In this document: in pieces, positions 12,582 through 28,600 of the stretch | Layout: each line of letters begins with the position of its first letter | Numbering within the stretch: the first letter of the stretch is position 1 | Source: Calvatia gigantea | Lineage: Eukaryota; Basidiomycota; Agaricomycetes; Agaricales; Lycoperdaceae | Reading direction: 5' to 3' | Length of the DNA stretch: 64,000 bases | Assembly: GCA_025093985.1 (NCBI GenBank) | Contig: JACAAK010000004.1 | Span: 248,001 to 312,000, forward strand | Notes under the pieces: model-generated | Told to the model about the DNA's origin: nothing | The model's input: only the letters and a program-made list of their open reading frames with translations | Databases searched by the model: none | Made by a program: the position numbers and the translations under genes

Positions 12582-15330
12582 TCGAGATACATCAGGTCAC
12601 AATTCGGTCAGGTAAGGGTCCTTAATCAGTTGGGTGTCTAATGACGGTTCAGTCATAAATAGTTCAATCGATGTGGTGATTGCTTTGCACATGTACGAAG
12701 TGGCCATCTGCCAATCACCAAAAGGCAAATCACAAGGCTGGATGTCGAAAAGGTGACTGCCACCCCTGCAATGCCTTTGAATTAGCATTCAAACGAGTAC
12801 CTTTTCTAGGCGGTGCCGGTGCGAGTACACATAGAATAAGAGAGGGTGTGGCCAAATTTCTAGCAACGATAAGCATGAAACACCAATTGGGGCGGAGCCT
12901 AGGTGCGTAAACTGACCACAGAGCTACCCTTGGTTTGTGACTACAGATACTAATCGATAAAATATTCAATGGGGTTCTGCGCCAAGAAACGGGAAGTCAA
13001 AGACCTGAGGATCGAACAAAAGACTCTACTGGAAAACGGAAGTGCCAATGGAAAAGAGAATAACATAATAGAATAGCACGAAAATCAATGAACCCGGTCT
13101 TCTGATGGACATTCACACTGAAAATATCTTCTGTATAGGCACCCCGATCCCCCCCTTATTCGGAGCCAGCAGGCATTCGTCCAGTTGTTTCGTCCGGGTC
13201 TTGATTAGTAATGAGTTGATATTTGACATTGGCCGCCAAGCCTTGTCGTACGATGGACCTTGTGCCTATTACGGCATTGATGCAGTGTGGGGAAGTGACT
13301 GTTGGTTCCTTTCAGGGGCTGAGCTTGACCAGCGCCGTCTCTCATTTTTCTCCACATTCTCCACGACTTTGCATTAACTCGTGAACGATACGCGACGTAG
13401 GTACCAAGCTGCCAAGATCAAATTATTTGGAGTCGGCCAATCTGCCTTCCTTACCGTGGGTACTTTGAAGTCCTACCTCGTTACACTGACCGTCCAAATG
13501 ACGTCGTCCATAGTTACGATTTCACCTGGTACTGTTACCGCTATGCTGCTCAAGTGGATTGTCGTACGTCTCAACGCTCAGCGTTTGTGCCATAACCCTC
13601 TTCACTGTTTACGTAGCGGAAAATATACAAGACAGGCAAACAGTCAACGGCCGAGTTGACATCAACTCAGCAGACCATCTCTGTCCAACTTCAGAACAAG
13701 GCGGACGACCTGGTCGAGTTCCTTCCTTTTTATTCCAAGCAAACCAACTCAGATTTACCCGTAGCTCTCGGTACAATCCATGGCCAGTAAAATAGGCTGC
13801 GATTCTCCCCTGACTCCCACGGCGCCGCCAGCACCGCCTACACGTGTTGTTGTGAGTGTTCAATAATTCCTGAATGCTTCTCTGCACTTCCAGCATTCTC
13901 ACTGTTTTTCCACAGCCAGAAATGCTGGAAGAAGACAATATGGCATGGGGCCCTCCCAGGAAATCCTCCCGTAAATAATTGAAAGACATGGGGTTGGTAA
14001 GCTCATAGCGTCTCATCCACCTGGTGTTTTGTTTCACTTTGAAAGTAATTCTATGTAGTTGTAAATGACGAGCCTGTTCGGAAGTGATCTAAACAAAGCA
14101 TCACCCTCACAGGGGACCGGTTCTTAGGGAAAATGTGAGCAGTTAAGTATCATGGCATGTGTGTGGTTAGGCATAAGTACGTTATTACTTCTCTGTCGGA
14201 AGGGGTACTGCCCTCACCGTGACGCCTGTCTTGCAGCAAAGACATTCAGTGATTTACAACGTGGAATAAGTACTTATGAAGTCGGAAGGCCAAATCCCAC
14301 ATTCTATGGTTTCCGGTTTCAAATCCTTGTCTTAATTCAAGACTCCTCGATTGTGGCCCGAGTTCTCATCAATGGAAAAAATTGCCATAGTTTCGGTAAT
14401 GCTAAAAATACCCCAGGGGTGCAGAGTTACCTCGGAAGTATATTCCCAGGTACCCGCTTATCGTCTTTGGACGTCATCCAACAATGTCTGTGGTGGTTGG
14501 AAAGCCCAAGCATCTTTGTTCGCCATCCCATGCGCTGATATGCCGAGGGTTACTTGACGCTTTCTTGTTTTGGTGGGCTACCGCAGGTTCTCCTAGAGCG
14601 AGAACCTTGGCACTTTCGTAGGGTCATGAGGTCCCCAACGTTGCTTTCAAGTCGCAGTACACAATAAACGTTTGTGAAAACCAGTTGGACATGCTGTTAG
14701 ACATACTTCAAGGCAGTTGTCGGACTTTCCATCAGCACCGCGCCCAAGCACGCCCGTAAATCAAGGTATGCATGGGAGGGTTGACAGGCACGGCTTCTTG
14801 TGGCGGTTGGATTGCAAGTGGCGGTGGGTATGTTCGCCAAGTCGAGAGTGTTCTCTTCTCCAGGAACACGATTAACGGATAAGTAGTTGCGATGTACCAG
14901 TATTCTGGAGCCAACTACATGGGATACCGGCGCGATTTCCGTTGGGATAAGGAGCTCTTGATGGCAATTATGATGGGGAACAAAACGTTCAAGGCCTTCA
15001 GTATTTATCGTCGGAGATGGGTCAATCACGGATATTTTTTCCACAATAATTGAGCAACAATATTTTGCAATATCGTTGGCATACAAAAAGCAATAGTACT
15101 TCCAACCCCCTCATAAACACACTGATCACTATTCGGTAGGGTCACACCTGGTTATCCACGATCTTATACCCGGAAACAAGGTCCTGGCTCAAGAGAAAAA
15201 CCGAAACGCTGGTTCACGTTTCCCATGAATTAGGCGAAAGCTAGCCATCGATTAGCATACGAGATACACGGCTACTCTATGCGGAAGGATATGCCCATGA
15301 GATTTGTTCACCGTACAATGTAAATTCTTC

Positions 15331-17580
15331 TCAGACCTTCTCGATTGATGCTGCTTTACTCCACTCGCGCAATTTAGGTCCGTAACGGTAAAAAACAAAG
15401 GGAGATGGGCACCCTACCACTAAACAGATGAGCGCAAGAATCGAGTTTCCCCATCCTTGCGAGAAGAAGGTCAGCGGGGCAAGTTAGCACCAAGACGTCA
15501 CGGGCCCACCATCTCCAAGTTGTGCGTACATCTTGTCAGCAAAGAGTGGGAACCCAAAGCCGGCAAAAGCACGGAAGGAAGATACTCCAGCTATCGCACT
15601 TGCAGCGTAGAGGGCATAATTATCAACCTATTGGCACCTTGGTCAATCCGAACGCCCCAGATGGTCTGGTGTCCTCCACGCACGAGATATGTTTGGATAC
15701 AGGTCCAATTTCCACCTGTATTTGTCATTGAGCACCAAAACCCCAGTACAGCTTCCGTCAATCTCACCGATTCCGATAGAGTAAATAAATACGCCCAAGT
15801 CTGGAAGAACACGATAGGCTAGGGTGTGATTGTCCCGATATATCCAGAAGATCTCACCAGGAAGGAGCCAAAAGAGTCGGGCATTAGTAGTCCACCCATA
15901 GATAAGTAAACCAATGGGAAGTGTCGTCGCAGATACCATCAATAAAGGAAGCCTGATAGAATATTAGGAGGTCGACCTTGAAATGAGGATTTCCGGGCTG
16001 AATGTAGAAGTCGTACCTCATTTCTGGTGTACCCACGCCCCCGTTACGTTCCTTGAGTTTCCGATAGATGACGTTTAGTACTCGAGCGCCAACCTGGCCA
16101 CCGACTACAATGGCGTCAGAACATGGAGCATGATTCATGAGTGGTCAAAAGGGGTTTTGAATTCACCAGTTGACCCAAGGGCGACAGCTAGATAATGAAT
16201 ACCAGCAATCCCGGTCGACTGGCCGTATTGGTCTGTATATACCTTGACAAAAGCTTTGAAGGGGTCGTTAGGGCATATCAAGCAGCCTTGCAGGACGTTA
16301 CGTACTGGTCATAGTCAAATAGAGGACCCCGTAAAGGACCGCCATGTACAAGGCAAACACTTGCACAATAGGTTCTGTTAGAAGGAAAACGATAGGCTTG
16401 ATCATTCCACGGGCCATTACCGCACTCCAGTGTCGGTCCGGACGTTCGAATGGGGAGCGATAGGAGCTGTTCCCTGTCTCCTTGCGGATCTTCTTCGCTC
16501 TCCGTTTCAGAAGCTCTGGAGCGTATGTTTCTCGAATAAAGATCTATAAGCAACTGTAAATAGTGTGATAACTTCCAAGAGATGTTGGCACGCACAAAGC
16601 CTGCTATCTGCAGAAAGCCATCCGCGATGCTGACGCTGTAGAACACCCATTGCCAGGGAACGCGCTCTGCTATCCAGCCACCGACCAGGGGTCCAGTGGC
16701 GGGACCCACCAGTGGTGCTAAGGAGTACACGCTCATAGCCATACCGCGCTCCTCCGGGGACCATAGGTCACCCACAACACCTCCCCCCAGAGATTGTGGA
16801 GCAGCGCCTCCAAATCCAGCGAGGAATCTGAACACCAACATTTGCGTTGGGGTTTTTGCAATGGCGCATAACGTATTGAACACTAAAACGAAGGGTGTGA
16901 GTAAGGGGGGAGGTACTTCTTAATTAAACTTACAAAGGAACCAAATGTTGGAGATTTGTAGGATATAGAGGCGGCCGAAAAGTTCAGAAAGGGGTCCCCA
17001 AATTAACGGCTGTTTTATTGAGAACCTGCATTTGACAAATTCAGAGGTCACTTACCCCAAGGGCGTACGCTAGAACAAATATCGAGAGGGACATATTCTC
17101 GAGAACAGATCCCGGAGGGATATTCAAATCCCGGGAGATTTGAGATAATGCAGGGGAACAAATGGACGACCCAACGGGGCTACTCATGGTCAACACGCGA
17201 GTGCATTTGAATGATGAAAAACCATACCTGATGAATGTAAAAAGACTAACAACGAGCGTCACAATCCAACGTCGACGATTTGACCAATTACGGGGGTTGT
17301 CAGGGTCGTCAGGGCCAGCCCATGTTATGATTAAATCTTCCTTTTCGTCACAGGTTGGGGTATGTTGATTGGAGTCGCCTGTTCCGAGGGGTTGTTGGGT
17401 GGGCCCGAGTCCGTTTATGTCTTTGAAAGGGGGAGTGGGGGTAAGAGCCCCGAGAACTATAGGTACAAGGTTGTAGTCGCGTTTGGGAACAAAGGTCATT
17501 ACAAAGGTCATACCAGTAGTGTCTTCCGAGGATATGAGAGACGATGTCATAGAATTCGAATTTGTCGCCATAATTACCAC
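15331..17580 (-). CDS. MFS drug:H+ antiporter (DHA1-like)
   Basis: This is a plasma-membrane-type major facilitator that would export small toxic compounds or polyamines against protons. The cytoplasmic N-terminus carries the family hallmark DPDNPRNWS. MFS motif A appears as GPLSELFGRLYI and antiporter motif C as LVGPATGPLVGGWI; GDLWSPEERGMAMSVYS follows TM4. Later exons give IFIRETYAPELLKRR, VGGQVGARVLNVIYR, CIQTYLVDNYALYAASAIA and FRAFAGFGFPLF. I could join about ten exons in frame with GT-AG introns near 45-60 bases (for example 17183-17227), ending WSKAASIEKV and stop at 15331. No frame break was found. Start is MVIMATNSN at 17580; the second Met, at 17571, is also possible. The substrate cannot be told from sequence. 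Confidence 0.92.
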
Positions 17581-18058
17581 TGTGCGAGACCAATGATGAT
17601 TTGTTTAGGTGAGGTCGCGGCTACCAACAAGAACTGGGTGAGGGTAAAACAAGGCCAATGTGTGTGCCAGGAGCAATTCCACCCCAACAAGCAAGAGGTT
17701 GAGCTTTGAAGTACATCTTCACAAATAAACCGGGTTAACCTCCTTGACAAACGCAACGTGATTCTTGGGGCTGGACTTGACACAAATAAGCCATTTTTTC
17801 CCGGAATGTTTTGGTGTCCGCTGCGCATCACACGAAGCAGTCCCGTGTGGGCAAATGGCAAGCAAAACGCGTGTAAATCCACTAGTCTTATTTGGCTAGG
17901 GACTTCGAGCCGCACCACCGAGGACATTCATCCGAATTTCTATTTGTATCCTCAAGTACCCTATTGGAGTACGCCATGATCTTGGCTATGGGATGTATTC
18001 CGAATGCCCGAGTGTAATTTTACTGTAGGTTTTATCGCTATGACAAGGGCCCTCGTAG

Positions 18059-18157
18059 CACCGGCCGAAGGAAACAGGCGTGAGGACCAAGTCATTTAAG
18101 CGGTAAACACCGGTCGAAAGAAAGAGGCGTGAAAGCCAAGCCATTCGAGCGGCTCGG
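18059..18157 (+). repeat. Tandem duplication of a 49-base unit
   Basis: Unit 1 (18059-18107) and unit 2 (18108-18157) both read CACCGG.CGAA.GAAA.AGGCGTGA, then ..CCAAG.CATT..AGCGG. They differ at a handful of positions. The repeat lies about 0.5 kb upstream of the MFS gene start on its promoter side and could hold duplicated regulatory sites. Confidence 0.9.
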
Positions 18158-19273
18158 AAGCTCGAGGGCGCCAGATTCTTCCCAGCGCAGCCCAGACGTC
18201 CATGGGCGGAGAAGCCTGGTTCAAGATCAACCCCAGATGGGAACTTTATTTCCTATCGTGGGAAGATCGACAGCTGACGACGGAAACCTCGCCGCTCGAA
18301 ATTTTCGTTCATTTGCGCCTACTTGTTTTCATAAAGCTTGCTGCGTTCCGATCGCCTCGCTTCCGACATCGCTTCAATGTACGCACAGGGTAGACTACAC
18401 CTCACGGCACCCGCAATGTAGGATCATGCAGAACCACCTGAGCTGTTGTTCACCTTCACTCAATGCAATCCACCACTCACACGAAATTCCGATCGAAATC
18501 CAGAGTGCGCCGAAATATGATATCACGCAGATGACTTTGTGGGAGTTGGATAGGAATATGGGATATCACTCCTGACTGATTAGCCATTGGCGGCTAAGAA
18601 TATCCCTCACGCTGAAAAAATATCCTCATTCGGTTTGCAAGTATACCCATCAGTTCTTCATAAGGCGTCGTAATCCCAGACCCAACCTTCCTTGCTTCTT
18701 GAAAATCTTACCCAAAATATACCATCCATCTGGTCTAAGATTTAATAGATCTCACTTCACTCGGTGCGTGAATGAGCTACTCGATAATGGAATGCAGCTG
18801 AGGTAACGAATCTTGGCCCTGGCTTTGAATGCTGGGGCGGTTCAGAGGTTGGGAATGCTGCGCACATTCTTGGAGCGGTTCATCCCACATCCACGCACTG
18901 TCATGTAACCTCTCTTTCCTCTTTCCTGAATAAAAGGTGTCTTGGCACTTCCCGACCCCGACACAGTTTTTGTTAGATCTCTACAACCAAATCCGTCCAC
19001 TGATATCATTTACGTTCTTTTCATGTGCTCCAGACTAACTTATCCCTTAGATCATTTGGTGTATGAGTTCACGGGCGTCACACGGCGCCGCACGGGGTTT
19101 AAGGAGTTATTGATGCAGTAGCTACAGCATGACTCCGCACCTACGGATATCCTTTTTCTGTTTGTTACTCAATCAAGCTTCTAAAACTGCTGCGGTATCT
19201 CACCCCTCAAAGCGTTCATAGTTCGCAACACCCTGGGTTTACCGGATGAGATCACGGCCCTTCATCTGACAGG

Positions 19274-19281
19274 TATATAAG
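19274..19281 (+). promoter_or_regulatory. TATA box of LEU4
   Basis: TATATAAG lies 92 bases upstream of the proposed LEU4 ATG at 19373, a plausible distance for a fungal core promoter with a short leader. Confidence 0.6.
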
Positions 19282-19372
19282 AGCAACCCCTGATAACGAG
19301 GATTTCAGACACGTTCTGCTTCACCTAACAAACATCACCCATCCTCCCTCACTTATTCGCTTAATATCGAAG

Positions 19373-21677
<2,305 letters not shown>

Positions 21678-22823
21678 ATTGCCTCTATTTCTCTGCCTGA
21701 CAAGACTTAGCTCATGTAAAACTTCCTTATTCCTTCTATCCATTACATGGAAGGAAACTCTACGCCCCCTTAACCTAAATAGCCTAATGTGTAGAATCCT
21801 TTTCCCGTTTCATTTTTTGTTCTTCTATTTCCAATTAGACTCTTGTAAATATCTTGTCATCTGCACACAAACAGAAATGAAATGGAAGTTAACTTTCTTC
21901 GTACCGCGGAATCCGAATGACTCGTGAGTTTCACAACCAAGGGATACTTTTTATAATGGGCTGAGGGAAGTACTCACTGGAAACCAATGACTGGCAAGAA
22001 CCATTTCAACGATGGGTGGCGCCGATTATTCAGATCATTTGGGCACGTCATAGTCATTTGCAGACGGTTGTCCAACGCCCGCCGCTTACCATACTTACCT
22101 TAACTACTGCTCACGAGTATATATGTACACTTCCCAAACCCTGGTCCAACTACACTTTTACAGGGGCAGCTTGATATCCTTTTATTCTCTTGTCGTGGAC
22201 AGTGTCAGGTGTTTATCTCTTGCTTGTCGATCTTAAATTCAAGTTATCGAACTCGGCGATATCAGCCATCACGGCTGACCCCGTCATCCTAATCCCGTTT
22301 GAAATCTGAGATATCGTAACAAAGGTTAAAAACAGTATTTACGACATTCGCTATCAGTGATGGATGATCCCGAAGCCTCACGGAGCGGAGTGGGGTGACG
22401 AATATAATTTCGCTTGTCGGGGCCCCTTCGGGCCTTGTTGGAGATACTGGAGTACTCAGCAGTGGCCTATACTTCCTCCCAGGGGCGTGGGAGGGCTATA
22501 CCTGGCCCGGGGAAGCATTGAATATCCGCAGTCACTGATGACCACTTCAATGAACTCTCGAAGTTCTCAAAGTTGCCAAGCAACTTCTCAACCTGCCAAT
22601 GCCACGAGTGGGCTCCTTGCCACTGGGAGTACCATTCCATTTTTGGGCCTCCACTTTGGAACGCGAATCTCAAGAAGAGTGGTGTCATACACCTTACTTC
22701 GCAATGATTAATGACTATTCAAAATTTCAGAACCTAAGCAGTTGACACAATATGACACCGGAATACGAAACGGATACCGAGGATGAGTATGATTGGTGTT
22801 AATGGTTAGGTGTAATGGCAGGC
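21678..22823. other. Tail-to-tail spacer downstream of LEU4
   Basis: Spacer of 1.1 kb between the stops of LEU4 (+) and the Mch1-like gene (-). It is AT-rich just after LEU4, as expected for a 3' UTR. An open frame at 22364-22711 shows no motif and is not called. Confidence 0.45.
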
Positions 22824-25200
22824 TTAGTCTCTCTCGATATGTATTCGACTCCGTCTCCCTGATACCCTTGACTTGCCTTCGATGCTTCTAGCTGCCTCCC
22901 GTAGCCTGCGACGGTCCCTCCATCCCGCCCATATGCTCAATAGTATGCAGATAAACGTCATGACCATCGTCAAATACAACGCTGCAACATAGCATTCCTT
23001 TCCCTCCAGGCATTTCGGTACGTCATCCGCCAAGAGCGAGTTCTCCGCGGCCTTTCTCATGAGGACATCGGGGACGGGGGAAATTAAAGAGAACGCTCGA
23101 TTTTGTAAGGCACGCGTTCCTTCGGTTGACATCCTCTGTGAGTGTGATTTTGATTCATGTGCATCTAAGTTGCGTCCGAAGAATACCATGAAGATATTCC
23201 CAGCAACCATGGGTGCCAGCGATAAGTATCCCCAGTTCTCTGAGAAGTGAGCTGCCGAACGGAAGCTAAATTAGTATCATGTACATGTCATCCAGTGGGA
23301 AGTTAAAGGTTGGGAATGGGGATAGGGTTCCGGTGCTCCGAAAAACATGCAGTTATAGAAGAACACAAATAGCCAACAAGCACGTCGGAACGGAGATAAA
23401 TTCAGAACACTCACACAATCCGAACCATTCAATACACACTTGGGGGAGTAGCGAAAAGACGCTTCCATAAGAAAGGCCTAGTAGTGAGCTTGCCAACCAC
23501 AGATTTCCGATTTCGTCGACATGTGCTGCGGTTACCTGAGAAAGAAAAATACCACTGGAGACCAAAACGAGGCAGTAGGAGCGTGGGAATGCAAATGCGT
23601 TCTTGGCGGTATCGGAAATGATTCCTAACCGAATAAATCCAACAAGGCAGGATAACATGCAGAATTAGTAGCAATAAAGTTAGAATCAAAAAGTCATCGT
23701 ACCAATAAGGATGCGGCCGAGAAAATTCATAACGCTGATAGTCGAGACTTGTGTTGCCTGCCATCGTGCCGCTTCATTTTCGTTGTAACTGGGATTGTTC
23801 TTCACGTAGAGAGTCTGTGACATGGCGCCGACGTTATTAATATCTGTGGAGTGGAGTAGTTGAAGGAATAAGCAAGAACCCCTTGGTAGCATTATCGGAC
23901 TTCAGCAATATAAATTTTATGCTCACACATTAACCCTGTTCCGCTCACTGACAAATTCGGGGAGTGATTAGATCGGCATAGGGAGACAACAAAAAAATGA
24001 CACACATATGGAGAGGATTGTGAAAAGTAGCCAAAAATCTCCGTTTTTCCATAGTTCAATTCCAGAAATATTCGGGAGATTATCGTCAACATGACCATGA
24101 GGATGAGCAAGTACAGCTCCTGAACTGGCAACGCTCAAGCTTCTTGAGCGTGTATGCTCGTGAGTGCGGGGGTGTGCATGACCTTCTGGATCGTTCGGGT
24201 CAACGTCCGATTCATCATAATCTAACAGCCACGTGCGAGAGTCGTCCATCAAAGCAGAAGTGCTTGCCGCAGCATCGCTCGTCAAGAATCCTCGCTCAAC
24301 ACCCTGGGATGGTTCCGATGGGAGTGGAATCGGTTGCACAAGGAAGTAGCCCACGATCATGGGTAGTGCCGTGCCAAGAGCAAGAACCTGTAGGAAAGCC
24401 GACGTGTTGCCCGCGTACACGACGTGTGCAATTGTCGAAAAAATGAACGCTGATAGACCAAACCCGCCAAGAACAAGCCCGGTTGCTGTTGCGCGCTATC
24501 GTTGCCCCATTAATTACGGTATCTCGCAGGATTAGTCAAAATTCAAAACGCACTGCTTTGTCTGGAAAAGTCTTAGCCGTGGAATTCATTGAACCAGTCA
24601 ATCCTCCACTCCCTCCAATTCCCGTGATGTAGCTACAAAGTACCAACAAGAGAAAACCAAACGTTGGCATCGTGGTGGCACCTTCCGGAACTCCAGCATC
24701 AAAAAATAGTTTGATACCATAATACCCCGTAAAGAGGAAAAAAAATGCTCCGACGAGTGGGATACGAGGCCCTCGTGCGTCCACAATTCGTCCACAAATC
24801 GGTCCAGAACTGTACACGCCAACTACGACACATCAGGCCGCTTGGCGATTGATATCCAGAAGAACGACATACCATTTCCAGCAAGCCCGACGATGTTCAA
24901 CTGTGTATGATTAATGCGCAGTCGCGAACCCAGCTGAGGTGCCCAGGCTTTTTGGTGGCGTGGTTAGTGTATTTCCTTTGTAATGGTGATCGGGCTGTAG
25001 ATACACCAGCCCTAATCTCCGAAACGCCAAGCTCTTACCAGAGTACACCTACAGCACATGTCAGACATAGAAATAATCCCCCAGATATCGAAGACCCACG
25101 TAATTGGTTCCAGAGCTGATTGCCACCAACAACGCAGCAAAGAGTAGTGTGAGTCTGGGTACACTGATAATGCCGGGCGGTCTGCCCGTAGTCATCATTG
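22824..25200 (-). CDS. Mch1/nodulin-like MFS transporter
   Basis: This is a multi-spanning carrier of the NFD4/monocarboxylate-transporter-homologue group, possibly vacuolar; its substrate is unknown. The joined N-terminal exons read MMTTGRPPGIISVPRLTLLF, NYVYSAWAPQLGSRLRINHT and YSSGPICGRIVDARGPRIP. A long hydrophilic central loop is rich in Asp, Ser and His (about 24130-24330). Then follow YINNVGAMSQTLYVKNNPSY-like sequence, NFLGRILIG, GIISDTAKN and SYGSVFSLLPQVCIEWFGL, and a C-terminal loop with ECYVAALYLTMVMTFICILL before HIERD and the stop at 22824. Exon joins that I followed keep frame, with GT-AG introns, so the gene appears intact. The His-rich loop recalls metal or regulatory loops, but that is not evidence of function. 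Confidence 0.85.
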
Positions 25201-25677
25201 GCGGTTGCGGTAGGTCGTAATGTGGACGTGGGTTGACGGAGGCGGGCGTCGTGCGGTCAATGCGCTGGCTAACAGGAGGGATTTAATACCAATGGTATTT
25301 GGGTTAGCGTTTCAGGGCCGTTGTCTTCGCACGATTCGGTTGGCTCCCTGGAAACCTGCGGCCATAGATCGTCATATGTCACGAGGCACTGTTGTGGCTA
25401 TGTCATGGCAGGAGTTGTTCAACGTTCAAAGGGGTCTCAAAGGTCAGCGTTTCAACATTAAGGTCTTGCTACGGAAGTTGTGCTTGAGTCCAGTTCATGT
25501 TGCCACGGGGACCTTGCTAGTACACAAGTATTACTACACAATAAGCTAGTCCAGAACAAGTCAAGTGTCATAAATCATAACTCCCTGCATGCGAAGAAAA
25601 GAAAGATAGCGGAGGTAAAACGTCTCTACGGGAGCCATACAAAAAGAAGAAAGAAAAGAAACATCAACCGCGCTCAC
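25201..25677. other. Intergenic promoter of the Mch1-like gene
   Basis: About 480 bases between the 5-phosphatase stop and the Mch1-like start, both on the minus strand. It should hold the 3' UTR of the former and the promoter of the latter. No gene is seen. Confidence 0.4.
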
Positions 25678-28600
25678 TCACAGTGACATTTGGGTAACAT
25701 AAAAGTCTCTAGCAAACTTCAAAAGTCTCTCCTCTGTGCTCACCCAAACTTGCTCTGCTTCTCTCTTCCTCCTCTCCCTCTCGTTCCTATCCACAACCTT
25801 GACCGTAATACCAAGGCTCGCAGAGATAGGTCGATGGTCGGACGCAATCGCCTCATACCTCCTATACTCCGCCAACCTTACTCGGGAAATCTCTCGTGAC
25901 CGCCATAGAATTCTATCGCACCATGCGGGGGCCCGGTGTTTCTCTGATGTATCGTATTCATTGGACCTGGGATCGTATTTGTATGTAGGCGCAAATGTAA
26001 GAGGTCCTTCGGAGAAGCCACGGAGACGGCAACCACGGTTGAATTTAATCTCGCGAAGAAGTTGATCATATTGGTGAAGACCTGCATAATCGCCAGCGCG
26101 AACGGCTGCAATAATGGCATCTCTACGGTGGTCAATGCGATAGTTCAGGTCTCCGTGGAACTGATAAAGAGCCGGGCTTAGAATTGTATTCAACATGGTG
26201 GGAAAGTCAACTCACAAAGACGATTTCATGATCTAATATCATCGAGCCATCTCCACCACCAACATACGCCAAGGAATGATCACTTGCAGGGAAAACCGCC
26301 TTCTCCTCTAGAATCCCGGCGGCATCTGCATTTCTTCTTCTGACCGCTCCTTGTCCGGCGGCAAGGTGACAATTGATAATGCAAATTGACGAATCTCCGA
26401 TCACGAATCTCGCTACGATGGCGCCCTGAGCATCACAACCGACCGTTCAAGTCAGCTACACACACTCTGCACACTGCTAAAACCACCCACCTTATTCCCG
26501 TACCGCCCACCCATGCCCCGCTTCACAGTAGTAACTGCCACATCATTCAACCTCATCCTCTCGGATGCTTTCACGAAAATGCACGTGAACAGCCCAACAA
26601 GATTCTCGGTGTGCACGCACGTATAGGGACAGTTTGGCATGGCAGCCCTCACAGCCGCCGTCAACCGATCATACCACCTCTTATATGCCCTGGTCACTTT
26701 ATCACTCAACCCGTTGTCTTCTGCTTTCCTCTTCCCACCCAACAAGACATTCTTGGCAGTCATTTTCCGACTTTCGAGGTCGATGACTTCTTGGAAACCG
26801 AACGCGACAATGCCAGGTGTATCGACGCTGGTGAGGGCATCGTGGAGGAAATCAAAGCTTATGGGATCGGCTGTTAGGGCATCGGGACGGGCAGAGTCAC
26901 AGTTCCAGGAAACGAGGAGCATGGTAAGATCGCGTAACGAGCTGAATTCCGGTTCTCTCTTCTGTACCTCATTTTCTGAAAATGACACATATAGTTGCCG
27001 AAGTGGGGTGCAAAAAGATCAAAACTCACCAATCCAATCAATGCGTAACAAACCATCCCACAACCTCAAACACTCATCCCGTCCCACGCTCACAACACAC
27101 AACTTCCCATTCCTCTCAATCGCGTTCCAATTCACACATAACTTTAGCACCGGCAAACCAGGATGCGCATTCCAACAGTTCGTCACCAACCATGGTTTCT
27201 GTGACACATCAAATGCCGAAATCATTCCGTTTCTCGAACCAACCCAGAGCCTATCATTGACTCCTTCTAAGCACAACACATCCGAGACCCCAACACGCAT
27301 CACTTCGATGCATTTCGGGAATCCCTCGTCGGTGCGGAGTGACCAAATGGATACATATCCTTCTTCATGTCCAACATAGACGAAATCCGGTTCTGTAGGA
27401 ATGATCGTGGCGGATGTAATGGCCCCAACGTGTTCAACGGGTAAAAGCGATCGGCCAGTAGCAGAAGCAGGATTGAAGATATCATAGACACGTATAATTG
27501 GTAATCGCTGGTGCCCAAGCGCGTGGTGTTCCGTCCGAGTAGCAGCCCATAACTTCCCATCCAGCAGCTTGACAAACTCCTGTTTCTCCGTAGTTCGGAC
27601 AACACGAGGTTGAGTGTACGCCAATGAAATATCCTCTCCGTCCTCCCCAGGCGAGAATATCAGCGTCTTCCCAGCTTCGTCCATTGTAACCATAGACCGT
27701 CCATACCGGAAGATATGAGAAATCGGATGCGGGTGGGCGATGTGTTTTGCAGCAACAACGTATCCTGTCCGAATATCAATCTCGTACAAATGTCCATCCT
27801 TCGTCCCAACCCACACAAGCACCCCATGATCCGCTGGCACAGATGTCGGTCGAACCTCCATCGCAGTCACCTTCGACTCTTTCGGCCCCATATCCCTCGT
27901 ATCCAACGTAAGGACAGGCACATCCGTCAGAGCAAGATCATAAATCTTCATTTGACTCCCGTGCCCGACGACAACATACGACCCGGAAGCCACAAAAATC
28001 CCCGAATGCGGGGGCACCTGAATCTTCGGCTCACTCCATCCTTCGCGGAAACTGAGATAGGGGGGCCTACGCGAGGAGGTACTGCTATCTGGCATATTGT
28101 CCACAGCCTGCGCTTTAGGGTCGTCCTCTTCACAAGACTCATCTTCGGATTCGGGCGATGCCGCTCTTCGGGGAGGTGGTAGCTTATCACCCAGCGCGAT
28201 AGTCCGGGTCGGTGGTGGTGGAAGTTTACTCGTCCCGACAGGTTTGCGTTCTCCTAGATTCGCAGGTTGGCGATCGGGTATTCGAGGTGAGTTAGCCGTG
28301 AGCTCCTCTACGTAAGCCACAGTCCCGCGACGTGTAGGTAGAGGTGGAGGTAGAGGGGGCGATTTTGACAATGAAGTGCCTGAATCACTGTTTGCGGGTA
28401 TTAAAGATATACTGTAATGACGTGGCGGAGGGGGTATAGTCGAGCGGAGTGCTTTTAATGAGGGGTGCAACAGGCTGAAATCGCTTTCTGACGGGTTGTT
28501 GACTTCAGATGACGATCTCTTCACAGAAATGGTAGGAGTGATGGGTGGAGGGAGGTTGGCTTTCTCGCTGTCACTATCGGGAGAAAGGGATTCCAGGCTC

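Larger units (their letters stand above)
8423..15330. other. Gene-poor region between the SH3-RA gene and an MFS gene
   Basis: About 6.9 kb in which no gene could be supported. Open frames are short, without recognisable motifs or coherent exon chains. The left end should hold the promoter of the SH3-RA gene and the right end the 3' UTR of the MFS gene. The identifiable contents are a diverged repeat pair (9045-9310 and 9427-9797) and a foldback element (12288-12581), listed separately. The rest may be decayed transposon sequence. Confidence 0.5.
17581..19372. other. Divergent promoter region between MFS and LEU4
   Basis: The 1.8 kb between two divergent genes contains a 49-base tandem repeat (18059-18157) and the LEU4 TATA box. 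Open frames around 18129-18575 show no recognisable motif and are not called. Confidence 0.5.

Noticed and set aside
13650..13790. Plus-strand peptide-like stretch QLQNKADDLVEFLPFYSKQT
   Set aside because: It looks coding in composition, but no start, splice sites or continuation could be found.
13609..14037. Minus-strand open frame with a GCGKT-like P-loop
   Set aside because: Nothing around it matches NACHT or AAA order, and no Walker B or flanking exons are visible.
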